Of a stretch of DNA of 64,000 nucleotides, positions 1 through 11,215 are shown piece after piece. Location of the stretch: NCBI RefSeq assembly GCF_049243985.1, contig NC_135374.1:107501641-107565640 (forward strand), in the 5' to 3' direction. Position numbers and translations under genes: made by a program. This stretch comes from Paroedura picta (lineage: Eukaryota > Chordata > Lepidosauria > Squamata > Gekkonidae). Under the pieces are notes generated by a model. It had not been told where the DNA came from and did no database searches. It was given only the letters and a program-made list of their open reading frames with translations. How positions within the stretch are numbered: the stretch's first letter is position 1; each line of letters starts with the position of its first letter.

Positions 1-49
1 GAACTGTAGTCTATGGACATCTGGAGGACCACAGGTTGACTGCCCCTGC
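1..49. mobile_element. hAT-like palindromic MITE, right end
   Basis: This is the right half of a short palindromic element cut off by the window edge. It shares the 'GGACATCTGGAGGACCACAG' core and a CCCCTG end with copies at 38761, 46534 and 63434. The last of these has near-matching 8-bp flanks, which is why I assign it to hAT. Confidence 0.6.
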
Positions 50-453
50 CCTAGTACATTAGCACCTGCCCTTGTTAAGTGAGGGTATTGGGTTCAAATT
101 GTCTACAAGTCAAAGTACAGTTAAAATGTAATCCTACATAAAGCTTCCAAATGACTAATCTCCGGGAGTGACCCTGAGTCCAGTTGAATTATGATAGGCC
201 CCACGTTTCACAAAGTGTTCCTTTTGGGAGTAGTTTCATCCTGTCATGCAATGGAGCCTGATTTCAAGGCAACACACAGTGACAAATAGTCTGTTATAGT
301 GAATATCAGTCAATAAAACTTTGAGGTGACAAGAGCTGGCTGTACCAGCACAGGGTGCTAAGCAGGAATGCAATTTTTTTGAATGCTTCTCAACATAAAA
401 AGCTGCCTACATCATAACAACAAAAGTGTACATGTTGTCATTAGGGAGATATA
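50..453. other. No gene recognised
   Basis: Moderately AT-rich sequence with no coding signal. I see no repeat I can name. Confidence 0.5.
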
Positions 454-766
454 CAGTATTTGCTGGCATATAAGACTACTTTTCCCCCCTGAAAAACATG
501 CCTCCAAGTGGGGGGGTCGTCCTATACGCCGGGTACACTTCAGTTGGGATAGACATAGCTGCCCATAGTACTGCAATGTAATGTAACAAACTCTATATTT
601 TGAGTGGAAATGTTGGGGGGTCGTCCTATACGCCGGGTACACTTCAGTTGGGATAGACATAGCTGCCCATAGTACTGCAATGTAATGTAACAAACTCTAT
701 ATTTTGAGTGGAAATGTTGGGGGGTCGTCTTATACGCCCAGTCGTCTTATACGCCGGCAAATACGG
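454..766. mobile_element. Mariner-like MITE with internal 104-bp duplication
   Basis: The ends are inverted copies: CAGTATTTGCTGGCATATAA on the left and, on the other strand, CCGTATTTGCCGGCGTATAA on the right. Both are flanked by TA, the classic Tc1/mariner target. It has no coding capacity. A block beginning GTCGTCCTATACGCC recurs at 516, 620 and 724, so 104 bp is duplicated in tandem. A second, shorter copy lies at 35721-35949 without the duplication. The superfamily rests on the TA flanks only. Confidence 0.7.
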
Positions 767-1814
767 TAAATGTGACAGACACTCTCTCATCTAAGTCCAA
801 TATGGTACAGTCTGTTTCCCACCTCATTCTGCTGTATGTATAAACAAGGACTGGTTTCCCAATGCAATATATGTAGTATATCAGAGAAAAATATGGAGTG
901 GACGCTAGTCCTGGAAAGCTCATGCTCAAATAACAAACTGTAAGGAGCGACAAAAGAGTCTTAAGGTTAGAGTTATTTTGAGATAGTTTGTTACCTGGAT
1001 ACTTAGTTCTCACCAGGGATCTTTATTGCCTGTCTGTGAACTGAGAGTTACTTCTACCACTTCAATGGCTTCCTTTTACTTGTTGTCAACACCAGTTTAG
1101 GGAATTCCCAAATATTTGGGGGTGGATCCTAGGGAGGGAAGAGTTTTCAGAGAGAGATAAATTTGTACAATTCACCCTCAAAATAAGGCATGCCCTCCAA
1201 GGGTGAGAAACATAAAGGTTAAGGATAAAACCAAATATGGAAAAATAGAAGCAATTTATTATTAGAGCTCAAAAATGTTTAAAAGCTTATCTGTTGGGCA
1301 CACATAAAATGTCTCAGTATGTACATCACAAATGCCTAATGCATTTTGATCATACTGATCTTCATCAGAGGTCTATATACAGATACACACAGTTCTATAT
1401 AACAAATTTTTTCAGTCTGCAAAGGTGGTGGGGGATTATTGAATCTGATTTGGCTGGTTCTGGCCCTGCAAAGTATTCACATTGGCCGAATTCTCAGCCA
1501 GCAAATATTTTCTATCCCCCCCCCCTCCCTGGTACTAGAAAATCCTGTGATGTGCTTCTCGCAAATATAATTCCAGGAGACATCCAGGCCTCATCTCGAG
1601 GTTGGCAATACTATATGTATATGAGCAGGTTTGGGATCATTGAAAACATAATGCAATATCAAAAATGTAATAAAATGCATTAAAACACGGTAAAAAGATC
1701 TATTAAGTGCCTTACCTCTTCCCAACCATCATTTCCAGTCATGAAGATTAATAATTGCAACGGTAAACAAATATACCAAACGGGGGGGGGGGGGAGGGGG
1801 TGTTGTAGAGGAGA
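767..1814. other. Non-coding, nothing recognised
   Basis: AT-rich sequence with a short G-run near 1783-1800. Open frames here are short and show no family resemblance. Confidence 0.5.
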
Positions 1815-2150
1815 GGGAAGTCTGCATGATTTTAAGCCACCAAGGCCTCATCAAAGTTGTTAAGAGAGTGCCATTTTGCAGCCCCTGTGGAACTTGGACA
1901 GCTCAGATCTCAACCAGCAACTCATTCCACCAGACTGGAGCCAAGGTGAAAAAAGCCCTGTTTCTGGTTGAGACCAGCTGGGTATTTGGGGGGGGGGCAA
2001 GGATTAATAGTGAGTTAGTTTTTGAAGAGTGTCATGTCCTTTAGGGAAGATACTGGGAAAGACAATCCCTCAGATACACATGCCCCAGACCACGTTGGGC
2101 CTTAAAGATCAATACAAAACCAGGATTGTTGACTGCATAGGGTCTTGAAG
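1815..2150 (-). mobile_element. L2 LINE fragment
   Basis: On the minus strand around 1950-1900 the translation gives WWNELLVEI. This corresponds to the WWNELPEEIR segment near the end of the L2 reverse-transcriptase ORF, also seen in the better copy at 55.4-57 kb. It is interrupted by stops and by a G-run at 1988, so it is an old 5'-truncated copy. Confidence 0.6.
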
Positions 2151-2162
2151 GTCAATGGGGAA

Positions 2163-2374
2163 GGTTGACATGACCATATATAGTCATATCACCTGATAAA
2201 TGTTTAACATTTTTAAAAAATATACAGAATCAATTAACTCCCACCCATTTGGGGAATCCTTCCAGGGCTGCCAAGAAACCCTAGGTTCAAATGGGTAGCT
2301 GTGTTGGTCTGAAGTAGCACAATAAAATCAGTAGGACAATAACCCTAGGGTTACACAAAGCCCTGACTGAGAAA
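2163..2374. mobile_element. hAT-like MITE (family of 12423), partial, carrying a nested insertion
   Basis: It shares the 'GACCATATATRGTCATATCA' core and the terminal GAGAAA-type end with copies at 12423, 18164, 36939, 52427 and 60506. The left part is missing. A 55-bp retroposon piece (2286-2340) sits inside it. Confidence 0.6.
2286..2340 (+). mobile_element. Very short retroposon with 9-bp target duplication
   Basis: The 55-bp sequence contains GTGTTGGTCTGAAGTAGCAC and is flanked by AACCCTAGG at 2277-2285 and 2341-2349. The same core occurs inverted at 13444-13492, also with a clean duplication. Two independent insertions of the same ~50-bp unit point to a tiny retroposed 3' end mobilised by a LINE. 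The parent family is unknown to me. Confidence 0.65.
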
Positions 2375-3379
2375 TCCTAACAGACACATTCAAGTCAATT
2401 GACACTAGCAGTTTTCCTGTTTGATGCAGGCATCAGAGATCCTCAGGTAACTCTAGTACTTGTGGTTCAGGAAGAAAGGGAGGGAGAACTTTTGATCTCT
2501 CAAAATGAACTCTCAGGCCCCTTTTGGAATGTTCCCAAGTGTCACAGACCTTTTAAGTCTGGCCAGGGAACAGCCTTTAGGGCCTCTCTGAACTGTGAGC
2601 ACATTTCGCAGTACACTCACCGATGGCTCTAGGGAGCACTTCAAAGACCTTTGGCTCTGCGTGCTGATCTTCCTTTACCCCGTGCATGCAGTTTCCATCG
2701 TTCCACTCCAAATGACAGCAGCATGGGTCCCTGGGTGGACCAGACCATGTCCTTGGGAACTGTTTTCCAGCATTTTCTGATTAGTCCCTTTAACATTTAC
2801 TCTCTTTTTTTTCTGTGCTGTAAATCTCCGTTTGGGTAAAAGTGCAAAGATTGGCCAGTGTTTCAATTATACGAGATGTTTTGCTTGTAACAGAAAGAAG
2901 GAGTGGGGGGAGGGACACACTAGGTATTACTCCTACAAATGCAACCAGCTTCAAATTAACTTCTGTAAAAATGCTGAGATAAAAAGCATCCATTATGTTG
3001 CAGTTGTGAGCATTTGTGCTGAATCAGAAAACATATGCATGGGGTAATATTACAATAGTTGTAATTGGTTTTTCAATAATAAATGGAATTAGAAGTCCCA
3101 GTTCTATAGTATCCACGGTGTGTGTGCCTGCCTGCAGGCTTGTGTGTGAAGCAGCCCTGCACGAAGGGCAGAACAAGAGAGACTCCTGCTGGTACAACAT
3201 TCTTTAGAGACTGGTGGAGAGTTCCTCCAGAGAGTTTGGTCATTTTCTCTGTTGGTCGGCTTTACACTTCACTTTTATTTGCATGACAGCACAGTTCATG
3301 CTTCTGTTTTCCAAGCACCGTTTGGATCCCCAAAATACAGTCATCCCATATAGCAGCAGAAATTTTGCAGTCTAATTTT

Positions 3380-3380
<1 letters not shown>
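2375..3380. other. Non-coding, nothing recognised
   Basis: Mixed-composition sequence. Open frames overlap on both strands without a start, splice or domain pattern that I trust. Confidence 0.5.

Positions 3381-3439
<59 letters not shown>
3381..3439. repeat. (GA)n microsatellite
   Basis: About 59 bp of uninterrupted AG dinucleotide, a purine-only tract. Confidence 0.98.
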
Positions 3440-3442
<3 letters not shown>

Positions 3443-3504
3443 GAAGCAAAACTGAGGAAGAGACAGGATTAAAAGGTATGAAACCAAGAGGGTTAATGGC
3501 AATG

Positions 3505-4195
3505 GGCGTCTCGGACTTACCCGGGTCGCCTTTTGGCGGGAGGAGGGCTGGGAAGAAAAGCGACGACGCTGGCTGGCAAGCCGCCAGCGGGGCCGACGGG
3601 CTGCTTCGGCAGCAGGCGCGTGACTGGAGGCGGGGCTAAAAGCGTCCTTTTGAGACGCTGCCTGCCTTCTTCCCGCCTCTTCGCTGGCAGCGCGGGCAAG
3701 CTACCCACCCACCCTTCCCATTGTTTCATTGGTTGTTGTTTGATGTTTATATTTAGTCACGGCGATTTTAGGCACAAGTGAATGAACCTGTTCAGGGGAG
3801 CCGGTGTGTGATCGGCCTCCCCACAGTGAATGGGGCCTCCTTAAGGGGGTGGTGGTAACGAGCCAGGAGCAGGCCCAGCGGGGTTAGCTTGACTGGCTTG
3901 TTGGTGACCGGATGACTCGCAAGGTTACCAAGGAGGTTTGCGCCCTTTGGCCCTCTATCCGAGTCATCTCCCAAGTTAGGCAGGTCCACAGGTAAGACCC
4001 GTATTCCCGGCGGGGAAATTGATGGGCTCATTTGTGGGTCTGCAAGCGGGTATCACAGTCAGCGGACTGTTAGGCCAGGTTCATTTCCTTGTTGCCCCAA
4101 CCCTCTGTTGGGTTGTTGAATAAAGGCTGTGGCCATTTAAATGCCAGAATACTGAGTCGCGTCTTCTTTCCTCACAATGGCCTCTTACCTGCCAA
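3505..4195 (+). mobile_element. LTR-like element, short copy
   Basis: It starts at GGACTTACCCGGG with a CpG-rich segment and ends with an AATAAAGGCTGTGGCC polyadenylation region followed by a short tail. The same order (GACTTACC start, 'GTGTGCGATCGG' middle, AATAAAGCTGTGGCC end) is seen at 58262-59000 (+) and 19105-24335 (-). This layout resembles a retroviral or LTR-retrotransposon LTR, or a small non-autonomous LTR element. It has no coding capacity and is a diverged fossil. Exact ends are approximate. Confidence 0.5.
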
Positions 4196-5311
4196 TTGTT
4201 ATCCCCACTTGAAAATGAGATTCATGGTGACTGAAATGAGCTGAAGACTATCACAAACTGTCTTCTGATATGATGCTCTTCAGTGGATGTCAAGATGGCA
4301 ATGTTGAAATACACACAGAATGACGCAGAGACAAGGAAAAATGTGGAGTTCAATAAATTCTGTATGTTTCTGAAGAATTTGTTTCAACTACAGTAATAAA
4401 GCTTTATAGTTCGACTGGAAGTCAAAATTAAGCCGAGCAAGAAGATAAGTATCTTGTTTTCAGTATCTTTAATAGTAACTCTCAATCACAACCAAGACTA
4501 GTTAAAAACTAGTTTCGTTGGACTTCCTCAGTGGTATGTTAATTGTATGCGACCAAAATAAATGCAGGCAGAGTTCAAAGTCTCTTGAGTCACAGAAAAG
4601 AGGCTACTGTTAAAAATATTGATTCTTGCTCAGCTTAATAAAACTGTAGCTGAAATATAAGACTTTCGAGGATGTGACTGGATCCGGAGTAAATGTTCTG
4701 CTAATGGAAGGGGTGTAGTAACATCCACCCATTTTTTCTTCTTTAGGGTTTCCAGCACTGCTGGCATAGATGTTGGGAGATTTGGAGGGCAGTGTTTGGG
4801 GAAGGTGGAGTTGGGAGAGGAAATGATATTTCCAGGTGACATACTGTGAAGTTCCTCTAAGCTTTAAGATAAAGACCATAGAGATGTAGGGAAATTCCTA
4901 GAGCATCGATATAGAGCCATTCCTCTTACCCCACTCCTCAATTTCTCAAGGACAGAGATTTGAAGCTTATAACGGGTGCTTGATTACTGCAATTTGCTAA
5001 AAGGTAGGATGTCTTTGCTTGCTGCAGACCCTGTTTGCCTCTCATGCTGCTCCTTGGGGTCCTGTGTTCTCAGGGAGCAGCTTTTCATAAAGATCAGTGG
5101 GCTGCAGTGGGAGCAGCAGGAATAGTCTGTTCAGCAGACAGAAGAGGCTGGTATAAGCAAAAGACATTCGCTGGACCCAACTCACTTAAACTGTCTTATG
5201 TTCTGGATATGGGTTATGTCTACAGATGGCATACTCCTCTTTAGGAGTGCATTTGTGCATGAGCCCTCTGGGTAGCCAAAAGTTGGTGTCACATTCTATT
5301 CTGATGCCCTC
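4196..5311. other. Non-coding, nothing recognised
   Basis: AT-rich sequence. Weak similarity between 5240-5310 and other repeats cannot be resolved by eye. Confidence 0.5.
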
Positions 5312-5403
5312 CTAGAGTGTTGCAAATAAGCGGATGCGTTGGAAGCAAAGAGTGTGATTTTGCACACAACCACCCAATCAGCACTAGGCACTGGAATATG
5401 CAA
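5312..5403 (+). repeat. 92-bp direct repeat, copy A
   Basis: It runs from CTAGAGTG to ATGCAA and is nearly identical to copy B at 5891-5982, with differences only in the first ~15 bp and at one dinucleotide. It contains a CCAAT box (CCACCCAATCAGCAC) and an octamer-like ATATGCAA. There is no obvious element between or around the copies. Confidence 0.85.
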
Positions 5404-5890
5404 GATCTGTAGGGTGTATGATTGAGCAGAATATGGGGAATGTCCTGCAGGGGGCATCGGAGGAGATGTATAGTCATCATCTTTACATTAAGAACTTCCT
5501 GCTATTTTCAAAAAATCTCCTCTGTGTCCAAACTGGCTCAACTGAAGTCTTCCTGTTTCTTTGGGGATATTTCCTTCTTGCTTGCCTCCACAACAGAAGA
5601 ATGACTAAGACCGAACAGATCAGGACCTTCTCTCCTCTCCTCTTTCAACACCAACTGTTTGTTTGTTTTTTCCTCTTCAAAATAAAACTACTTTATTCAT
5701 TTAGCAGTCCGGTGCTCTGCTTCTTTGCATATGCAAACTCTGCCAACACTAGGAAGATGTGCATTGAGTCCAAAACTAACACACTGGGCAATACGCTGCC
5801 TTAATGTTCTCCATACCAAATATGATCACTCAGAACATCCTTTCTGCCTTTGCTTGCGCTATTTCATGCACTTTACCTCTTTACCACCCC
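5404..5890. other. Spacer between the two 92-bp repeats
   Basis: It contains a 128-aa open frame (5418-5804) with no recognisable domain and no splice context. I do not call it a gene. Confidence 0.5.
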
Positions 5891-5982
5891 CTAGAGTGCC
5901 CCAAATAAGCGGATGCGTTGGAAGCAAAGAGTGTGATTTTGCACACAACCACCCAATCAGCACTAGGCGTTGGAATATGCAA
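5891..5982 (+). repeat. 92-bp direct repeat, copy B
   Basis: Second copy of the unit at 5312-5403, in the same orientation and 579 bp downstream. Confidence 0.85.
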
Positions 5983-6600
5983 CGCTGATTCCAATATTTT
6001 CCTGGTAGCGCACGTGCCTCAGCCACCGGTGCCTTTTCCCGGCCATCATTAGAAATCTAGCACTTCTTGGGCTGACCTTCTGTTCTTTGCGTACTAGGAA
6101 GCCTTCTGATTAACCATCACCTCTCGTGTCATCTTCCTTTCACTCTCCACCTTTTGCTTGTCATATTTTTACACTGGGCTCTGTAATCTTGCCAGACCTG
6201 CCTAGTGCTTAGGTGTGTTCTACTTCTCACATAATAGCCGTGCCTTTCCGAGTGCTCTTCATCTACATTGTCCTCTTTTCCTTTCATTGACACAATGGCA
6301 AAGGAATAAAATATACAAACTCCTGTCCTGATTTTAATTTATTTATTTTTAATCCCTTCTATCCTCCCAGCAGGCATCACCTATTGAGTTTGTGTGTCCT
6401 CTCCTGGCCTTCTTTGTGCTGCCCTAAATTGATAAGGATCTTTCCAGCTGTAGCCGTATTCATTACTACCAGCGAATCAAGTTGGCTCGCTTATAAAACT
6501 CACAGTCTGTTACCAATTCCCCCATCCCATCCCCATATAAAAGAAAATACAGGTTTGGCCAATGTGAACAACATGTGTAAGTACGCCTGATGCAGGGATA
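5983..6600. other. Non-coding, no gene
   Basis: AT-rich. A short (TTTA)-rich stretch followed by ATCCCTTCTATCCTCCC at 6333-6370 resembles an inverted L2-type LINE tail. Confidence 0.4.
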
Positions 6601-6619
6601 AGCCTGTAACATTTTGCTA

Positions 6620-6905
6620 AACCTATTTTTTAACGTTTAGTAGGAAAGCAAATGCGTTCTTTTCAGAACAATGTCCATTTAGTGCCTTCCATCTAATTAG
6701 AAGCCTAATGCTGCCACTAATAGCCGACAATATATAATGACCCTGTTTTTATTTGGAAATGAATCAATTAGGTAACAGCTTTTATGTGGGGACTTCACAA
6801 AAAGTTACTGCAAGGGCTTAACTTTCTAATTAGGACACTTTTTTTTTCAGCCTTTCCTTTCTAATGGAATTAATGACTTCTGTGGATTTCAGAGTCAGGT
6901 TTCTG
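6620..6905. promoter_or_regulatory. Candidate conserved non-coding block, homeobox-site rich
   Basis: Complex, non-repetitive AT-rich sequence holding several homeodomain-type cores: CTAATTAG at 6693, CAATTAGG at 6767, CTAATTAGGA near 6825 and GGAATTAATGA near 6865. No repeat family is recognisable. Clusters like this are typical of developmental enhancers in vertebrate gene deserts. The function is inference from motif density alone. Confidence 0.3.
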
Positions 6906-7044
6906 TAATATCTTTAACTACATGTATCCAAAGTAATGGGGTTAGATCCAGGCAGCTTTTCCTGTGGTGAAAAGAGGAGGCATATCCCTTTTGTCCACTG
7001 CAAAAAGTGATGCTGGGGATCATGGAACATGCAAGGATGAAAAC

Positions 7045-7495
7045 TATATGAAACTAGTTACAACAACAAGAACGGGCCTTGAAAGGGTCCCCTCCCCTGG
7101 CCCCCGGCCAGGCAGCTTAAGGTGGCTTTGGGCCGCAGCTCACAGCCAGATCGAATGGGGCAGGTGGGGGCTGTCCAGCTCATTAGCAGGGCCGGGACAG
7201 AGCTCCTTAACAGGCAGTCAGCAGGCCAGGAGGCCCTCGATAGCCAGCCCTGCTTAGCCAGCCCTGCTTAGCAGGCCCTCCACCACAACCCTTTGCCCAG
7301 GGCCTTCTCCCCTTACCTGCTGCTGGCTCCAGGCACTGAGGTGTGTCTGAGAGCAAAGAGGCTAGAGTCCAGGACAGGGGGTGGGAGCCTCACAGGCAGG
7401 GCCAATCAGGGTGCAGCCAGCTTTGCTGGCTGAACCCTGATTGGCCCTATTCCAACTTGGACAGACAGACACATTCCTCCCCTCAGGGTGTTTCA
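7045..7495. repeat. GC-rich block with a hairpin
   Basis: It stands out from its flanks by GC content. A short tandem 'TAGCCAGCCCTGCT' occurs twice near 7240-7270. The segment 7398-7421 is an inverted copy of 7425-7448 (24-bp arms, one mismatch, TTT loop), centred on CCAATCAGGG/CCCTGATTGG. It may be an unclassified MITE; I could not define its ends. Confidence 0.4.
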
Positions 7496-7699
7496 CAAAT
7501 ATATACAGGAACCATGGATAAGATGGGTGCTGTGGTAAACAGTGTCCAACCTACTGGTTTTATGGTCTATGGACAATGATCTACCTCTAATAAAGTCTCT
7601 GTTCTGTCAAGTATCTGGATATATAATGCTTGTGTGAATGCACACTTATTTAAATACATGCTAGAACATTCTGTCTGGGGCAGATGCTCTGTATTCTTG

Positions 7700-7850
7700 G
7701 GGGGCTTCAGTAGGAGGGCTTCTGGAGTTCTGGCCCCACTGGTAGTCCTCCTGATGACACATATTTTGGCCACTGTGTGATGCAGAGTGTTAGACTGGAT
7801 AGGTCATTGGTCTGATCCAGCATAGTTTATTTTATGTTTTACATGGCTTT
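7700..7850 (+). mobile_element. LINE/SINE 3' fragment (CR1-like)
   Basis: It carries 'GGCCACTGTGTGATGCAGAG' and the 'TTAGACTGGATAGG...CTGATCCAGCATAG' pattern that I recognise as a common CR1-related tail in sauropsid genomes. It is short and diverged. Confidence 0.45.
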
Positions 7851-7854
7851 TCCA

Positions 7855-8075
7855 AAAAGCATATGGGTCTACAGACCAAAATTTGCTCAGGGTCCTCTGC
7901 CCCAAAGATGTAAGAATTGCCTCATCCAGGAACAGAGCTTTTTTGGCCCTGACCCCAACCCGGTAAAATGTTCTGCCAATTGAGAGCAAATCCCTGTGGG
8001 ACCTTAATCAGAGCTATTCCATCAGACCTACAGTTGAGGCAAGGTATCATACCACCAAGCAGCATAGTACTGGCT
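7855..8075 (+). mobile_element. L2 LINE fragment
   Basis: Plus-strand translation around 7890-7990 gives RNRAFLALTPTR and, after a break, LPIESKSLWDL. This parallels the RARAFSVLAPTWWNELPEEIR segment of the L2 at 56.55 kb. It carries an in-frame stop. Confidence 0.55.
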
Positions 8076-8117
8076 GGCTTCCCCCCACATGAGGAAATAG
8101 CTAGGGAAAATATATGT

Positions 8118-8119
<2 letters not shown>

Positions 8120-8148
<29 letters not shown>

Positions 8149-8221
8149 AGAAGAAGAAGAAGAAGAAGAAGAAGAAGAAGAAGAAGAAGAAGAAGAAGAA
8201 GAAGAAGAAGAAGAAGAAGAA
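8120..8221. repeat. (ATG)n then (AAG)n compound microsatellite
   Basis: About 28 bp of ATG followed by ~74 bp of AAG. The AAG part is the expanded tail of the SINE copy that follows on the minus strand. Confidence 0.97.
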
Positions 8222-8495
8222 TTGGTTCTTATATGCCTCTTGTCTCTACCCGAAGGAGTCTCAAAGTGGCTTACAGTTGCCTTCCCTTTCCTCTCCCCAC
8301 AACAGATACCCTGTGAGGTGGGTGAGCGAGCCCTGATATTACTGCTCTGTCAGAACAGCATTATTAACGCCATAGCGAGCCCAAGGTCACTCAGCTGGCA
8401 GCATGGGGGAGTGCACAATCAGCTGGGGGAGTGCAGAATCGAACCCGGCTTAACAGATTAGAAGTCCGCTGTGCTAACCACTACACCAAACACCA
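8222..8495 (-). mobile_element. tRNA-headed SINE, family 1 (TTC-tailed)
   Basis: Read on the minus strand it has a tRNA-like head (GTGTAGTGGTTAGC, then the box-B-like GGGTTCGATTCTGC), a middle with CTTGGGCTCGC and CTGTTGTGGGGAG, and the end CGGGTAGAGACAAG/GGCATATAAGAACCAA running into (TTC)n. Nearly full length. Family 1 copies also lie at 16657, 18770, 21855, 21991, 26343, 39447, 40421, 40836, 54052 and 62382. Confidence 0.85.
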
Positions 8496-8499
8496 AAAG

Positions 8500-8820
8500 A
8501 ATGAACCCTCCTCAGCGCCAACCAGCGTATATTTTGGGGAAACCTTCAAGTGTCTTATAATGTATAGTAATTTTAATGTTATTGATTGCATTCTAGTACT
8601 CAGGGGAAGAAAGATTTATTTATTATGTTCTTAATAATGTAAAAAATGCACGAGAATACATTTGACTTGAGAACAGAGATAACCTACATTCATTGCTATT
8701 CATTTCACTATCAGAAATATTCATTGGGATTACTGAAAATATTGATGACAAGTGCAGTCATTTTTAGCAGACTGCTGAACAAGAGATAACTGAAAGTTTT
8801 TCACTTCCCACAAGAAAGAG
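8500..8820. other. Non-coding, nothing recognised
   Basis: AT-rich unique-looking sequence. Confidence 0.5.
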
Positions 8821-9330
8821 AGACTGATTCCACATGGGTGGAAAAAGCCGGGAGGGTGCTCATAAGGAAGCAGAGTTGGTTCTCCTTTCCACATCATATC
8901 ACTGCAGTGCCAAGTCCCTCCTGAGCCTGTTGTGGATCAAGCCCCCATTTGCCTTGTGTGAAGGGAATGCAGAAGAATCTGTGTTCTATTTTTCACCATG
9001 GGGGCCAGTGAGGCCTGTCTCGCAGCAGGCCCATGTAGACATGGAAGAGTCCGGTCTTCCAGACCTGGCTCCTCCCCATCTTATGGAGCCTCAGTGGAGA
9101 CTGAAAATGCCCCCACTCAGCTCTGCAGTGCTTTATAGCACCATGGGACCAATTGGGACTTTTTTTTTTTTGGAGGAAGGTAGGATTGGGTTCTAATGCA
9201 ATCCCACCTTTCTGCAAAAAAAAAAAAAAATCCCCAATCCCCAATGCACGGGAGAACGTTCCCTCCAGATCTGCACCTACAGATATCCAGGGTGGACAGC
9301 ATCCACCACAAAATGTATCCCACATGGGGA
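8821..9330. repeat. Unclassified repeat-like block with hairpin and homopolymers
   Basis: At 9160-9232 a T-run, AAGGTAGGATTGGG, a short loop, CAATCCCACCTTTCTGC and an A-run form an inverted repeat. The surrounding ~400 bp has GC-rich patches resembling the block at 13770-14040, which also contains an A-run. I cannot name a family. Confidence 0.35.
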
Positions 9331-11215
9331 CACAAGAAGTAGTAGATCCTGCTGTTCCATCGCAACACACCAGTGGCCCCCTGGAGTGGTGCCGCAGGTG
9401 TGGAAGCAGTCTCAGTGGTTCAATTGTCATTTCTGGTAGTTTAGCTGCATCCTGGTTGCTTCGAGAGGAGGTAAAGGTCTCCACTTCATTCAGTTCTCTT
9501 CTCCACTATCTCTATTTTCTCCCGTTAGGTGGTTAACATCTGATCCATTAACTGCCTGAAGTGTGTTCTTCCATTATCTCCTTAAAACTGCTGGATGCTG
9601 GCCATGAAACTAAGGAGAAAAAGTGTGGGGGAGCAATCTTTAAAAGATCTACTGTGAAGTATGTTGGTATTCAGTGGGGCTTTCTCCCAGGAAAACATCC
9701 TTAGGACTGTACTTTTATGTTCAGAAAAGCACTTGCTAATGAGAGACCAACATAAAAACCCCAATATTTACAGCAGTTCAGATCAGAAAGTTTGCAGTGA
9801 TTTTGTAAAGAGATTTTGCAGCAATGTCTTTTTCTCCTTTGAGATAGGAAAGGAGCATTTTAAGATGGTTCTCCCCTGCCCCCCCCCCCAGATAACAAGC
9901 AGGGGTGATATCAGTACAATTGCTCTCCAGACCTATATCACACCTTCATACAAATGCTAATTGGTCTAGCTGGAGGCAAGCTCTCCCCCTTTCTCCAAGC
10001 AGGAAGGAGAGATGTAGAAGAATGACATACTGGAGAGTATTCAAGAAGAAAACACTTCTCTAAACAGGCCTGACAGTCAACGGATGAAAAGAGCAAGGAG
10101 GGCTGTTCATCAAGGAGTGGGTCTCTTTTGTATGGAGTCCATCATGCCAGACAGAACATTTAACTGAAGGAGGTGACTATTGGCCATGAGTTGGCCTGAG
10201 CAGCTGAAAGAAGCTTCAGGATAATGGAACCACTGTAGAGATTTGCAACTTCTTAAGCTAAAGAGCACGTATTATATTTCGACATTTGATACTGCACATT
10301 GTGAGAGAGGGACAGAGAAATTGTGTTTTTCCTATTTCTTTTGGATTCCTTTGCTCAATCTATTGATATGCTAAAAGTATACTTGTAAATGTTTACTTTT
10401 TTAATACATTATTTTGGATGCTGGTAGTGGTTGTCTGTGCCACATAGACCTCCACCATCTCAGACACACAGTATTTTAAAAGGGAGCTCCCAAAGGTGAA
10501 GGCTGGTGGCTGGCAAACTGCTATCCCTCTGGGAGCACAACAGACAGTAAATTGTCTCTGTCGTGACCAGGTGTTGGGCAGTGGCAGACAAAAAGGCAAG
10601 GCTTTAGAACTTGGAAGAGAAGCTGAAAGTCCTGACCCACTCATCAGACAATTCTATAGAAAGTTTGTGTGGTGGTGGGGAGTTACCCTAGAGGGAGAGA
10701 AACAAGCCTACAGAAAAGGGGGAAATCTTGGAGTGGGTAGGGTGGAATAGGACCTACAGGTCAGAGCAGGCATGTTCCACCACAAAGACACATTGCCTTA
10801 TATTTTCCCCCTAAGAAAGCATTATGGGAAGTTAAATCTCCAAAATCTCTTACTTGGCATCTCATTCCTTTGAGGCCTCATAAACTGCTGCAGTTAGATA
10901 TTCTCGAAAAGGCATTCCTTGCCAGTCTCCTCTAAAATAAAAGGTGTGCTTATCGTTCAAGATAAATATTTGTGTCACTGATCTCTTTTTTGAATTCAGA
11001 ACAATAATGGTTACTTTATCACACATCCTGCTCTCTGATATGAAAATGAAATAGCCACATGAAGGCATTAATCACTTGCAAATAAAAAGGGCTTACAGCA
11101 GTGTTAAATTACTAAACCAAAACTTCAGATAGGTGGAGGAAAGAGAGAATAGAGAGGGAACAAATGACACAGACAGCTCTTTGCTTGTGTAATAGGTTTC
11201 CGGGGGTTCTTTTAA
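9331..11215. other. Non-coding, nothing recognised
   Basis: Two kilobases without coding or repeat signal that I can defend. A short C-run lies at 9880. Confidence 0.5.

Noticed and set aside
8114-8461. Frames with long poly-lysine/glutamate
   Set aside because: They are translations of the (AAG)n microsatellite and an antisense SINE.
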